Source: Stachybotrys elegans (lineage: Eukaryota > Ascomycota > Sordariomycetes > Hypocreales > Stachybotryaceae). From it: 64,000 nt of DNA. The stretch is from NCBI GenBank assembly GCA_020746835.1, contig JAGPNK010000001.1:806001-870000 (forward strand). The letters run 5' to 3'. The first letter of the stretch is position 1. Every line of letters starts with the position of its first letter. Below are positions 32,000 through 43,704 of the stretch, one piece after another. The notes under the pieces were generated by a model. It saw only the letters and a program-made list of their open reading frames with translations, did not search any database and was not told the origin of the DNA. The translations under genes and the position numbers were made by a program.

Positions 32000-32882
32000 C
32001 TTGGGTGCTGAGGATGAGTCGGATTTGTGTTAAGGCAATGAAGTAATAGGTAGACGAGATGGATGATCCCGAGGGGTTCGACGAGGTTGCAGCAGTATTG
32101 TTGGAATAAATCTACTTTGGCTTATAACAGGACGAGAAATGGAGAGTGATAATGTGAGAAGGATGTTCACCAGCAGACATGCTCTCTAATATAAGGCGGT
32201 GAATTAGTATGCTAGCAAACCACAGACCGAGACTTCCTCCAATGACCGAGATACGTAATGATGTAGGCAAGAGCAGTCGGGGCCTGAACTATTCGCGGCA
32301 GGTAATTGGAAGCAAGATCGCTTGTCAGCCCACTAACGTGGTAGTGGCAGGCACGTACGGCAGCCCGCGAGCCGATCATCCACACGCATCGACATCAGGC
32401 CAAGCCGATCCAGTCGCCACAGCCCGACCCCGCCTCGTCCTCATCTGCGTCCCTCTACTACGTAGTAAATCCCATTCGGCAGTCCGCGGCTTGGCAGGAT
32501 CATCAGCTCGGCTGACGTCTCGCCTCTGTATCAAGAAGCTTTCGCTAAGACGTGGCCTCGTATTCTTCTGTTACTCAGCATGCAGGCCGCCGCTCCCAAT
32601 GGCGTTGCTAGCTGGATAATAATGGGCCAGCTAGAGCTTGTGCAAATATACTCGGTAGCACACCAGAAGGCTGTTCATTCATCATAAGCTCTGCGTTGAA
32701 ATTCATCCGTGTTCGCCTTGGTGTGCCAGGCGTAATTCTAGCCCAAGAGCGAGGTGTCATAATCTCGTGGTCACGCACATTGTTTTGCTCTGCTTTGTCT
32801 TGCTTTTCTCGCTAGAACCAGTCGTGGAACTAGGCCACGTACGCGCCACATCATAGACCATTAGCTCTCAATACCAAAAGGT
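32000..32882. other. intergenic: GH17 promoter and TSC1 3' side
   Basis: 883 bp without a recognised gene. The minus-strand string ttataag at about 32121-32127 may be the TATA box of the GH17 gene. Confidence 0.45.
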
Positions 32883-35800
32883 TTAGCCAACGAGCCCTCG
32901 AATTCCTCGGAGACCTGTCGACCTCTTCTCTTTCTTATTGCCAGGCGTGGACCCGCCGGCTGCGGTTCCTGACCCTGCTGCCTCATCTTTGGTCTTGTCC
33001 TTGTCCTTGTCCTTGCGTATGCGATTCTGTACGCCGCCTGCATTCGCACGTTAGCATCTTATCCGCATTTTGCATCATACCCGCACATACCTCGGCCAAA
33101 ATATCGTTGTTCTGGACTCGTGCCTGGCGCTGCATCGTCGCCCATCAGTGGCGTCTGTGGCGTCTGTGATGACGCTATCCCGCCCGACCCGGGAGCCTCC
33201 GTCTCGGCCAGTGGTGGTGCTCTCATGTCGCGTGGGCTTGCTTCCCCTACATCAGGGGTGGAGGGTCTATGAGTGAAATCCATCTCATCCGAAAGGTGTC
33301 TGGTTAGAGTTGCCATCCCGTCGGCTTCGGATTCGGATTCGAGGAATTTGCCTTGCGCAACTGTGGCAGAGCTAGGTCCGGCGCCAGCCTGCATATCCAG
33401 GAGAGACGACTGGAGAGTGGTGTATTTACGCATCAGCAAGCTGTACTGCTGCTGCAGTTCGCTTTGCCTGGTCCGGCTGGCTGCGAGTGCCTGCTGCATG
33501 ATTGGATTCGAGATTGGCCCAGCCCGTTCGCGCTCAGCAAGGGCCTCGGACAGCTTGTCCTGCAGCATAACGATTTGGGACTGAAACAGCACCTTGGTCT
33601 TTTGCACCTCCTCCTCCTGGGCTGCAAGTTTGAGCAGCAGTCCCTCCACCTGGCTTTGGGATTCCGCAGCTGACTGAAGGGCTGCGCGCCTCTCCACCTC
33701 TTTGGCTTGATGATCTAGATCCAGCAGGGTGAGCCGCTCGACCTCGGCAGTGAGCCTATCAATCTCGGCCATCTGTTGATTTACCGATTGCATATTCTGC
33801 TGATAGTTGAGCTCCTTGACCTCGCCATCACAAACGAGCTTGCGAAGCTTCTCGCACTCCTGCTTCGTGTCCTCCAGCTCCCTCTGCATCGCCTCAAAGT
33901 CCGTCTTCAACTTCTTTGACTCGTCACGCAAAGTCTTCAACTTGTTGGCTAGGTCAGCCTCCCACTTCTTGGCCATTGCTCGGCTCTTCTCCGATTCCTT
34001 TCGAACCTGCATCTCGGCCTTCTTGGCTTCTTCGAAGCGACTCTTGAGGCTGCGATTCATCATGATCAAATTCTGCATCTCAGCCTCCGTGGCAGCCTCC
34101 GTCACGTGCCTGCGCCGTAGCTCTCCAATGTGAAGCATGTGCTGCTGCTTCAGATATCTTTCGAAGCTCAGATCGTTCTGCAAGAGTAAAATCTGCCTTT
34201 GCAGGTGAAGGACCTGAGTGCTTGAGACAGATTGAGACATGGGGGATGTGATGTTGGCCGAAGCCATTGCGTGGGCTTGTTTGTCCGCCATAGATTCATG
34301 TTGGCTTAGGGCCAATGATGGCAGGCTGTCGCTAGTTAGCGAATGCTTCAGCCCCGTCTTGATGGCCTTGTTCGACTGCAGGAGATCCTGCAGCTGTGTC
34401 TGTGAAGAGGACAAGGTAAGCTGTGGCGAGAGTGTCGGGCTCTCAAAACCGGTGTCCCTGATTCGGTGCTCTATATTGATGTCGCTGGAATCTCTGTTGG
34501 ACGGGTGGCTTGATTGGGAGCTATGGCGCTTCAGCGTCGAGGGTGGTCGGTTGCTCGAGAGGGACTCGGCGCTCAGGGAATGGAGATTCCTCCAGCTGTC
34601 GATTCGAGCGACTGAGCTGCTCAGCAACGCCGGTTCAATGGTCTCCTTGTCGTCTGTTGCGGACGAAGGCGGTGCGCCTGGCATCAAGGGGATATGTTGA
34701 CCATCGTAGATTTCATGATCGGACGCTAGGCACAATGCCATGCAGTCGGCCATGACTTCTGCAGCTTCGCTCTTGATCCAGCGCCCAAAGTCGGTCTTCT
34801 CTGATTCGATGGTCAGGCTGTAAAAATTGGGGTGCAGGAGGTGGTTGCGCCTGAACCTCTCCGACTGATCTCGAATCTCTGAAGGCTGTATCTCGATTGA
34901 GTCAGGGTTGGAGACATTGGCGTGTCGCAGATATCTCTGAGGTTTCCGAATATAATCCATAAAGTTGATTGGATACAGACCATAGAGCATCGTGTAGTAG
35001 TTTGACAAGTGAGCTATGGTCCACTCTTCATCCTCTAGATCCATGCTATAAGGTTCCCATTTGGTAGCTTGGTCGGCGCCGGCCAGAGGTAGTTCTGCGT
35101 TGCCGGATCGCTCTCGGTTCCAAAACAAGAGGCGAGCGTAGATGTTGAAAAGTCTGGGCAGATATGGGACGAGGGAGCTCGGCATGTGCGGCAAGAGCAT
35201 GATAAGGGCAGTCAAGGCAGCGGAAACGATGCTCGTCGACGTGTCGACCTGCAAGCACGTCAAGAGGCTGGAAAAGAAGGGCGTCTGGAGGATTTGATAG
35301 AGGTGCGGAGGCTGGTTCTGCAAAAAATCGCAAAGGATCCTCAAGGCCGGCCTGCGGTGTTGTTTCTTGACAAAGTAGGTATCGAGGCAGTTGAAGAAGT
35401 CCTGGGATGCTGCTTTAGCGTGGTTCTCCCTCTCAAAGCCCAGCAAACATACCTTGGTCCGCTTCTTCCCACACTGGATCAAGCCCTCGCGGATCATCCT
35501 CTCGGAGTATTCCATCGAGGCGGTACCATCGATGTGCTGCGGATAGACCCTCTCCATCCACATCTTGAACAGCTTGTCTATGTAGGGACTGATGGTAGCA
35601 CCGTCATCATCAACGAAATATTCGTCGCAGCATTTTGCTAGCTCTATCGCCTCGTCGATCAATGTCTTCTTATGATTCCCGGGATGATCTAGAATGCCTC
35701 GGAGCGGCTCGAACCACGGGAGGATGCGCTCGGGGGTTTGGAGAACGGGAATCAGACGCCGCAAAATGGCAATCCAGGCGCCAGTAGCCCCGGGGTCCCC

Positions 35801-36191
35801 CTTGACGTTCTTCTCAAAGATGGAGAGGAGCTCCTCCTGGAGTTTATCGGCGGCGGCTTCGTCATATCGCTGGTGTTGAGCGAGGTAGTCGGCGATACAA
35901 GCAACAAGGTCGTCGGGGAGGGGGAGCGAGGGCTCAGCAACATAGTTGTTGATGGCCTTGGTCAAGTCTTTCAGGGACCTGTAGGACAGACAGGTTAGCT
36001 CAGGCACTTGGGCATGGTACGAGACATGTGGTATCGGGATGAGCCGGGACCAAGGAATGACGGAGATGGTGATTCGAGAAGATTTTCCTTGTTTTTTTGT
36101 TGGTTTTTTTTCTTTTTTTTTTTGCCTCTAATAGCTCTGGTGTCCCAAAACACTACCACCGGGAAGGGATTACGCACGTTGGAGCAGACAT
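32883..36191 (-). CDS. TSC1: TSC1/hamartin, subunit of the TSC complex
   Basis: Three exons: 36191-36178 (14 nt), 35978-33091, 33037-32883; introns 199 and 53 nt; 1018 aa. With TSC2, hamartin acts as the GAP complex that restrains Rheb and so TORC1, and affects amino-acid uptake in fission yeast. The N-terminal half is a helical hamartin domain (SLKDLTKAINNYVAEPSLPLP, LVPYLPRLFNIYARLLFWNRE, YGLYPINFMDYIRKPQRYLRH). Residues of about 600-880 form a long coiled coil starting LHLQRQILLLQNDLSFERYLKQ. The C-terminal exon begins GGVQNRIRKDKDKDKDK. The tiny first exon (M-S-A-P-T) is supported by the exact frame join ACG-TCC to SLKDLT and by a canonical acceptor. Intron 1 carries a strong T-rich tract. 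Confidence 0.92.
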
Positions 36192-37311
36192 GTTGAAACG
36201 CAAACACCCTCGGCTGAGCCGGGACAAGGAGAGAAAATGCGCCTGCTCTAGGGAGCGCGTGGTGAAGCTGCGTCAGAATTGCAAGATATTGGATCGTACC
36301 AAACCGTCCAGAACGGGACGGAAGATGATAGGGCGCCAAGGCACCTTAGTCAGCTGGAAGGTGGCCTGTAGGAAGACAAAAGTGGTCTTTGGTGGTGCTT
36401 CAGTCGGCAGACAGAATAGGAATGGGACCACCTGCGGGCCCTCGCATGCGGGCTTGGCGGGTACTGGTGGGAAAGGACGATTAGCGGGCAAGCGGGCTAG
36501 CGACAGGCTGCACCTGCTGCACCTGACCTCTGACTGCTTGAGCTTGTGGCCTGGCTTTTGCCTGGGTTGGACCACTCTAGAGATCGGCACTGGCCGAAGG
36601 GTGGTATAGGATACCTATTTTTGCGGGATGCAGACGCAGACACGCCAGGTTGCGGATACTCAGAAGGCCCGCACAAGCCGCCCGGAACAGTCCCCCCCCT
36701 ACATGCTAAACCCCGCATTCGAAATGCCTTACAGCAGCTTCGAGGTCCCACTTTGCGCAAGACGACGTCGCTGAGTGGGCCCCTCAGACGCATTGCTCGC
36801 AATATCATACGCTCTTTTGCCTGAATCGACCAAGCAGCAAACGGACCATGAGAGGGCTCCCGAGAAACGAAGGCCTCTGAGTCGTCCGTCTCGACTCTGG
36901 TACCTATGCCTGTTTCAGTACCTACCTCCCCCTACTTGCGTACCTCTGTGAACCTTCGTACCTCTACCTCTAGATTCGCAGAGCCGGTACCAGTGGTCTC
37001 GTCATCGCGTGATCTGCTGCTGTTGCTGCTGCTGCTGCTGCTTCTCCTCTTCTGTTTTCTTTTATCTTCCCCTCCTCGCCGTCTTCCCCCTCCTCTTTCA
37101 TCTCTCCTCTTCTTCCATCTTCATCATCCTCACCTCACTCATCTTCATCCTGTTGTAAAAACTCTCTTCTCTGGCACCAATTGCCCATCATCAAGCTACA
37201 AGCTTTCAATTATTTTGAAATCTTGTTACTTGATCATCTGCCCACCACCCCAAACGTCGTCCACCGTCGTGTTATGATACTTTACCCCCCTCCCAACCAC
37301 CAACCGTCAAG
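36192..37311. promoter_or_regulatory. divergent region TSC1 / DJ-1-like gene; pyrimidine-rich leader
   Basis: 1120 bp between start codons. The part nearest the DJ-1-like gene has several TACCT repeats (about 36899-36970), a CTG microsatellite at about 37013-37042, and a long C/T-rich tract to about 37140. Such tracts are common just upstream of transcription starts in well-expressed filamentous-fungal genes. Confidence 0.45.
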
Positions 37312-38347
37312 ATGGCTGTGAACAAGACTTCCGCTGTGGATGACCAGGAGCCTGTGAACGTGCTCTTCGCGCTTCAGAACAAGTTCGATCTGCTCGACTT
37401 CGCAGGCCCCGTCCAGGTCTTTACCACTGCGGTACACGACTTTAACAATGCTGGTGAGTCCCATTTCCCTATGTGCCGATTGACCCCGCATCGTTTCCAA
37501 CCCCCCCCCCAATGCAAGGCAGCTCAGCTGACTTGGTATCCCCCCTTCGCTCCAGAGAACACCAAGGCCTTCGAAATTACCATTGCCTCCCTTGAACCCA
37601 AGGTCATGTCCGAGCAGGGCATCATGGTCGACTCCCACATCACCTTCAAGGAGGCCCACGACCGCCTTGAGGAGTTTGACGTTCTCGTCATCGTCGGCGG
37701 CAACTCAGCCGAGGTCATCGACAAGCAGCTCGAGCCCCTCGGCGTCATCAATGACTTCTCCGAGCTCCAGAAGAAGGACCCGGTCCGCGAGAGGACCATC
37801 ATGTCCGTCTGCACCGGCTCCCTCTTCCTCGCCATGGAGGGCATCCTGTCGGGTCTGTCGGCCACCACCCACCCTGACTACGTGACCAAGTTCGAGAACC
37901 TCTGCAGCGATGCTGCCACCCGAAACCTCGTTGAGCGTACCGACGTTGTCGAAGACGCCCGCTACGTGGTCAACAACCTTCGCTTCGACCTCGGAGACGA
38001 GGACGAGAACCCATACATTCGTCGCAAGTCCGACGACACCCGTCGTCCTTCCAACGCTCGGTAAGCAGCCATTCTTTGCCACATTGTACCAGTTCCCGTG
38101 ACTAACTCCGCGCAGAAAGGGCAGCATGTCCTTCAAGGGCTCAGGACGCCGCGAGTCAATCGCCCGCCGCGCAGCGATGAGACTCGGTGGCCTGCGTGTC
38201 ATCACGTCTGGGGGTAACAGCGCTGGCGTGGATGCGGCCTTGTATCTCGTCAGCGCCATGGTCGACGATGGGTGTGCGGCGGAGGTGGCCAGGTACATGC
38301 AATGGACCTGGAACAAGGGCATCGTCGTGGATGGACTCGACGTTTAA
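37312..38347 (+). CDS. DJ-1/PfpI (class I glutamine amidotransferase-like) protein
   Basis: Three exons: 37312-37453, 37556-38060, 38116-38347; introns 102 and 55 nt; 292 aa. It shows the DJ-1/PfpI fold: NVLFALQNKFDLLDFAGPVQVF at the start, FDVLVIVGGNSAEVID, then the nucleophile elbow SVCTGSLFLAMEGILSG with the conserved Cys, and ATTHPDYVTKF. After this comes a basic, Ser-rich insert (IRRKSDDTRRPSNARKGSM) that straddles intron 2; the fold then resumes with LGGLRVITSGGNSAGVDAALYLV. At 292 aa it is longer than the usual 180-240 aa because of this insert. Activity is unknown; family members are glyoxalases, chaperones or hydratases. A strong pyrimidine leader suggests good expression. Confidence 0.85.
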
Positions 38348-39417
38348 GCCCTGGCAAATGAGTGCCGGCTCTTGACGGCTATACGGATCAGAATTGGGTG
38401 AAGTGAAGTTAGCGCCGGTCATCGGAGAGCGAAGAGAACCTGTAAAATAAGAAAACCCAAATATTGTCTTGCTATCCCATGTCTATTATTTTATCCGATT
38501 ATTACAATGATTCTTGTGTGTGGTGTTGGTGACAGCACCACAAGGCTTTGCTCAGCAACCTTGATCCATCATGTACTTGTACGCCGGGGGAATTGCGTTT
38601 CTTTCTGGCAGAAGTACCGGCGCCCGGAGAAGAGGGACACGTACGTAACTCTCCTTCACTTGTACTGGAACTCTCGACTGCCCACAACGTACTGTACCGA
38701 GGGGCTGCATGAGGGTTCTTTTACCCCGGATTTTAAGTGGGGTTCTCTGTGCGGGAAGCAGGCCCATGCTCCAAGGTACTTCCAGGCCAGAGACGAGGTA
38801 CAAGACGCCTGCCAAGGTAGAACATGGTGGTACGGCCAAGCAGGGCCTGGAGCTCCCCACTTCGCCATGCACCACAGCCAAGACAGCGTTACTCCGTAGT
38901 TCTGTAAGAATTCCAGGTCGGATATTTTGGAGAAGGAAATGCCCCATAAACTACCTGAAAGAGGCTAACAAGGCGAAGATGGCCTATCAAGTGGCAGGAA
39001 TCCTCCCGCTAGCAGGGATAAAGTGCCCCGCGGCAGGTAGCCTCGCAGTACATACACATTGGAGTTGGTGGCGCGTGCCCCAAGAAATAAAATAAAATAA
39101 AATAAAAAAGTCTTGATGCAGCTTCTCTGATGCAAACGGCAAACACCTACTTTCACGAATGAAGCCACGCTTTTCACTCTTTCTCACCACACCCCCCTTA
39201 TACCTCATACCCAGTAGTATTATTGCCTCCAACCTATAAGTACAGCGCCACACACATCCCCTCCTCGACCCCGATCGCAACCCGAGACCCAAGCGCAGCG
39301 CCTCTCCAAGCCTTCCGACCTCGAGGCCGCGCTTCCGAGCCACCGACCCCGCAAGAGCTCTCTGCCTCCTTACTCCCGAAAGTGGTGGCAGAGGCGCTCG
39401 CTTTACACGTTGCCACC
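38348..39417. other. intergenic before the SAP/RRM gene
   Basis: 1070 bp. It contains an (AAAAT)n microsatellite at about 39085-39108. No gene recognised. Confidence 0.5.
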
Positions 39418-41535
39418 ATGTCCGATTGGGCGAAGCTGAAGGTCGTGGAGCTCCGCGAGGAGCTCAAGCGTCGTGGGCTACCGACAAACGGCCTCAAGGC
39501 CGACCTCGTCACCCGCCTCGATGCCGCCGAGCAAGAAGAAGAAGAAGAGGTTCAGGCAGACACAGCTGCCAACGGCGAACAAGCCACGGTGCTAGATCCG
39601 ATCGAAAAGCAGGCGGACACTCAAGAGGCTGCTGCCCCTGCTGCCCCAGCCGTGGAGGAGAACCCGGATAGGGTGCCCGCGGCAGTAACGCAGGCTGTTG
39701 TCGTGGAGAGTGTCGAGAGGCCCAACGAAGCGGGGGCTCCTGAGAACCTAGATCAGCCTCCCATGGCCGAAGATGTGGCGGATGTAGCCATGCAAGATGT
39801 TGCCATGGAGCCTGCTGAGAACCCTGCTGAAGCAGAAATATCTGAGAACTTTGTGGGAGCACAAGCCTCCGAGCCTGTGATGGAAGCCGAGTTTGCGCAA
39901 ACTGCAAACGCTCTTTCCGATGGCGTCCCCCAGCCCTCCGCAGAGCCCGTCTCTGCCGCCCCAGATGCCGCCCTCTCACCAGTTAGCCAGGGAGCAGCAC
40001 CGGAAGAAGCGCGTGTTCAGAAACTCGCTGCCCCTTCGGACATTGCGCCCACTGCTCCTCTCCAATCCTTGGTCGGAAATCCCAATGACGACGCCCCTAT
40101 GCCTAACGCCGAGCCTGAACAGGAACTCGAGCTCGAATCCGTTCGCGAGGAGCAAAAGCGGCGACGCAGCATCGGGAGCCCCGTCCAGATTAGAGAAGAA
40201 GAGGTCAACCGCAAGAGGATGCGCCTCGTCAGCCCTTCATTTCCCAGGGCCACTGCTCACGACCCAGTCGGAACGATGGAGGATATAGCCAAGTACTCTT
40301 CATCGCCTCCAGATAGCCCGCCTCGGTCGGATGGCAAGGGTAGCATCAACAACACCCGAACCGAGACACCGGCTGAAACCCAAGTCACCGCGGCGGCTGC
40401 TGCGCCAGTGTCTGCCCTGCCTCCACGCCGAGAGGTAACCGCCCAGACCATGCTCTCATCTCTACATCCCCCAACCACGGCTCTGTATATAAGCGGCCTG
40501 ATGCGGCCTCTGCGCGAGGTCGAGCTCCAGAAACATCTCATGGAGCTCGCCGTCCCTGTTGATGACGTTAACGACGGCATCATCCGAGCCTTCTTCCTGG
40601 ACAACTTCCGCAGCCACGCCTTTGTCGTATTCAACTCTCAGGGGGCTGCTATCCGTGCGCGCGAGGGCATTCATAACCAGAGATGGCCTCCCGAGGCGCT
40701 CAGGAACAGAATCTGGGTCGACTTTGTGCCTCCCCAGATGGTCAAAGCCTGGATCAGCACCGAGGAGAACGCCCCCAAGGGCACCCGGTACGAAGTCACC
40801 TACAGCGATGGCCCCAACAACACGATGAACACGGAGCACGTCGTCATGCATTCCCGCCCGCCGCCCGGGGCGCGGCCTCCCACCGGCCCTGCGGCTCCTG
40901 CCAATGGGCCCAATGCTATCCGTCTTGGTGCTCGTGTGGCCACCGCTGCTCGACCTCCCACTGGCCCTCGATCTCTCCGCCGCGACGTAGGCCCAAACAC
41001 TGGCTTGAGCAACCCAGACACCGTCCAGCGCACTGTTACACGCCCCTCGATTACCTTCAAGATGGTTCCCAAGGACCTCGCCGAGCGGCGCATCGACAAC
41101 ATGCGCTCGTACTACACTACTGATTCGACACGCGACCTTGGCAGCGAAATCAACCGGTACTCCTTTGAGCGGGGCGATAAGTTCGTCGACCGCGGCAAGG
41201 AGATCTTCCCGGGTATCCGCCACCCTCGCCGGGAGCGCGCCCTTGCTCACGAGCGTCGGGGTGGAGGTCCTCCTAACCCTCGCTTCCGTCGTGGCGGTCG
41301 GGCTCGTGGCCGTGGCGGTCGTCCTGAGACGGACCGATATGCGCCCGGAGAGAACAGTCCGCCGCGATTCCGCAGCGATCGTGACCGCGAACGGTCCCCT
41401 CCCCGTCGCGGGGATCGTCCTCTGTTCCGTGATGCTTCTCCTCGGCGCGACCGGTCTCCTCGACGCAAACGAGATCATCACTCCCCGGCCCGTGATCGAG
41501 ATCGTTCTCCCATTGATCGCCGCGACCGTCGTTAG
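39418..41535 (+). CDS. SAP-domain and RRM protein, Acinus-like
   Basis: A single exon of 705 aa. The start at 39418 is chosen because of a near-perfect context (gccaccatg) and because the SAP domain begins at once (MSDWAKLKVVELREELKRRG, then LPTNGLKADLVTRLD). An acidic Ala/Glu/Pro-rich region follows. An RRM-like domain lies at about residues 354-440 (TALYISGLMRPLREVELQKH to WVDFVPPQMVKAW). The C-terminus is Arg/Asp/Ser-rich with RERSPPRR-type repeats. The SAP-RRM-RS order is that of Acinus, a splicing/exon-junction-associated RNA-binding protein; a nuclear role in mRNA processing is inferred. Repetitive Ala/Glu-rich coding creates long spurious antisense frames here. Confidence 0.8.
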   Translation: MSDWAKLKVVELREELKRRGLPTNGLKADLVTRLDAAEQEEEEEVQADTAANGEQATVLDPIEKQADTQEAAAPAAPAVEENPDRVPAAVTQAVVVESVERPNEAGAPENLDQPPMAEDVADVAMQDVAMEPAENPAEAEISENFVGAQASEPVMEAEFAQTANALSDGVPQPSAEPVSAAPDAALSPVSQGAAPEEARVQKLAAPSDIAPTAPLQSLVGNPNDDAPMPNAEPEQELELESVREEQKRRRSIGSPVQIREEEVNRKRMRLVSPSFPRATAHDPVGTMEDIAKYSSSPPDSPPRSDGKGSINNTRTETPAETQVTAAAAAPVSALPPRREVTAQTMLSSLHPPTTALYISGLMRPLREVELQKHLMELAVPVDDVNDGIIRAFFLDNFRSHAFVVFNSQGAAIRAREGIHNQRWPPEALRNRIWVDFVPPQMVKAWISTEENAPKGTRYEVTYSDGPNNTMNTEHVVMHSRPPPGARPPTGPAAPANGPNAIRLGARVATAARPPTGPRSLRRDVGPNTGLSNPDTVQRTVTRPSITFKMVPKDLAERRIDNMRSYYTTDSTRDLGSEINRYSFERGDKFVDRGKEIFPGIRHPRRERALAHERRGGGPPNPRFRRGGRARGRGGRPETDRYAPGENSPPRFRSDRDRERSPPRRGDRPLFRDASPRRDRSPRRKRDHHSPARDRDRSPIDRRDRR

Positions 41536-42201
41536 GACGCTGGTCATTCACAACTGGATGATACGAAGGCCTCAGGAAACCCGCTACAGCCTACGCGTCA
41601 CCAACATAAATACCATGTACAAATTACGACGGGGAGTTTTGCTAACACGGAATGGAACGGCTGCATCTGGGAAAGGTCCAGAAATGAGTCTTCAGAGACG
41701 AATTGCAGCCGGGGTTTCTTCCTGCCTTCCTCCCTTATGGTTTTGAGACACCGTTGCGTGTTTCAAGCAGAAGAACGCCGGCTAGTGACATCACTTGCAG
41801 CTCGAGGGCATGGTCAGAGTTACTTAGATGTCCTTGTATTTTTTGGCTGCAAAACCCATGTATGAATAATGATGATATGAGGGACAACGAGAGTTACCAG
41901 GGTCGCGTCGCCTTGGTTTGGCTGACCGGAAATACATGTGCATGTGTCGAGCATAGCACTCGAGGTTCATTTGCTTTAGCATGCACACACACGATGGATC
42001 ATATAGGTCACGAAATGAATGAGATCATGATTCGATTTGCTTGGGGTTTTTTGTTTTCCCTCTGCTCTGAAATTGTCTTTGTATTTTGCTAAATGATTCG
42101 CCAACCAACCCAACTATGAAAAGCACTCTTCACACATACAACCCAAGGCCCATACAACAAATACGCCGGCAACAAACACGTCACAGCCCGCACGCCATAT
42201 T
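41536..42201. other. intergenic between convergent SAP/RRM gene and CPA1
   Basis: 666 bp holding two 3' regions. No gene seen. Confidence 0.5.
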
Positions 42202-43639
42202 TCAGGCGCTGCTAGCAAGAGGAACAGGCTCAACACCAACACGCTCCTTGCTCAGGATGTCGAGCATGAACTGGCTGGGTCGGTTGTCCTTGTAGACAGT
42301 CTGGTTGCTCTTGGCCAGCTGGACGCTCTGGAGGTACTTGTCGAAAAGGTAAGAGCTGTCCATGGGACCTCCCCTGGCCTCGGGGTGGAACTGGGTGGAG
42401 AAGATGGGGCGAGTCTTGTGCAGCATGCCCTCGTTGCTACCGTCGTTGAGGTTGACAAAGTACTCCTTGAAGTCGCTGGGGAGAGTGCTGGCGTCAATGG
42501 CGTAGCCGTGGTTCTGGCTGGTGATGTGGCACTGGCCAGTGGTCAAGTCAAGGGCGGGGATGTTGTGGGCTCGGTTGCCGTACTTGAGCTTGATGGTGCG
42601 GGCGCCGACGGCGAGAGCCAGAAGCTGGTGGCCGAGGCAGATACCCATGATGGGGATGGAGGAAGACTCCATGAGGCGAGCCAGGTTGTAGACAGTCTCC
42701 TGGCAGTGGGTGGGGTCACCAGGGCCGTTGGAGATGAAGACACCGTCGTAGTGCTGAGCAACCTTGTGGATGGGGTAGTTGTAAGGGAAGACGGTGACCG
42801 AAGCACCGCGGCTGACGAGGCTACGAAGGATGTTTTCCTTGACACCACAGTCGATGAGGGCAATGTGCAGAGAGGCGCCAGGGCTCTCGACGACGAAGGG
42901 AGCCTTGGTGCTCACGCGCTTGACCAGGTTGATCTGGCCAGGGTCGATGAAGCCCTCGTCCTCATCGGCGTCGTACTCATCACCAATGGTGATCCTGGCA
43001 AGGGAAGAACCCTGCTCACGCAGGTGGGTGACAATGGCACGAGTGTCGACGCCAGAGATGGCGGGGACGCCCTCACGAGCACACCACTGGCCCAGGCTCT
43101 CCACGGCGGTCCAGTGGCTGTAGTTGACAGCCACGTCGGACACGACGACGCCGGCACACTGGACATGAGGAGACTCAAAGTACTTGAGCAGGTTGAACTC
43201 GTCTCGCTCGCTCGAAGGGACACCATAGTTGCCAATCAGTGGCTGGGTGAAGACGAGGATCTGGCCTCGGTAAGAGGGGTCGGTCATGGACTCAGGGTAG
43301 CCGACAAGGGAGGTGGTGAAGACGGCCTCGCCAGAGATGTTGGCATTGGCGCCGAAAGCCTTTCCTCGGAACACAGGACCATCCTAGGGGACACAGAGTC
43401 AGGGAGTGGGACGGCATGGAGGGGTGGGGGGGAAGCAAACTTACACGAATGGTAAAGGTGCCAGGGAGAGAGGAGGCGGGAGCAGTAGCACGGTGGTTCT
43501 GGACGGGCATCTTCCTGCCCTTGCTGCCTCCAGCCAGGGCATCGCTGGAGAGAAGTCGGACCTGAGAGGCCGCTCGAGCCGAAACCAGGGCGGGCTTAGC
43601 CGCAGGTTTGGCGAGGCCGACTGCCAGCTTGGAAAGCAT
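42202..43639 (-). CDS. CPA1: carbamoyl-phosphate synthase arginine-specific small chain, mitochondrial
   Basis: Two exons: 43639-43445 and 43383-42202; 61-nt intron; 458 aa. This glutaminase subunit supplies ammonia to the large chain for carbamoyl phosphate in arginine synthesis. The N-terminus ([31 protein letters not shown]) is a typical mitochondrial presequence. The small-chain domain includes [20 protein letters not shown] and the amidotransferase domain has [18 protein letters not shown] with the catalytic Cys (about residue 314), and FHPEARGGP with His and Glu of the triad. The Neurospora homologue is arg-2. The leader carries the arginine attenuator peptide uORF (see 43705-44078), about 65 nt upstream of this start in the spliced mRNA, so translation is expected to fall when arginine is plentiful. 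Confidence 0.96.
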
Positions 43640-43704
43640 GATGGGATGCTAGTTGGGATGGTTGGGAGAAGGGATAAAAGTCTATAGGCGTAATGAAGGG
43701 ATCT

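Noticed and set aside
39223..39417. N-terminal extension of the SAP/RRM protein
   Set aside because: The frame is open upstream but lacks an ATG there; the ATG at 39418 has an excellent context and starts the SAP domain.
40462..41547. 361-codon open frame antisense to the SAP/RRM gene
   Set aside because: It mirrors the Arg/Pro/Ala-rich coding of the SAP/RRM protein, has no recognisable domain, and the sense frame has SAP and RRM motifs.
42385..43455. 356-codon open frame antisense to CPA1
   Set aside because: It lies entirely opposite a strongly conserved enzyme and crosses its intron; no domain seen.
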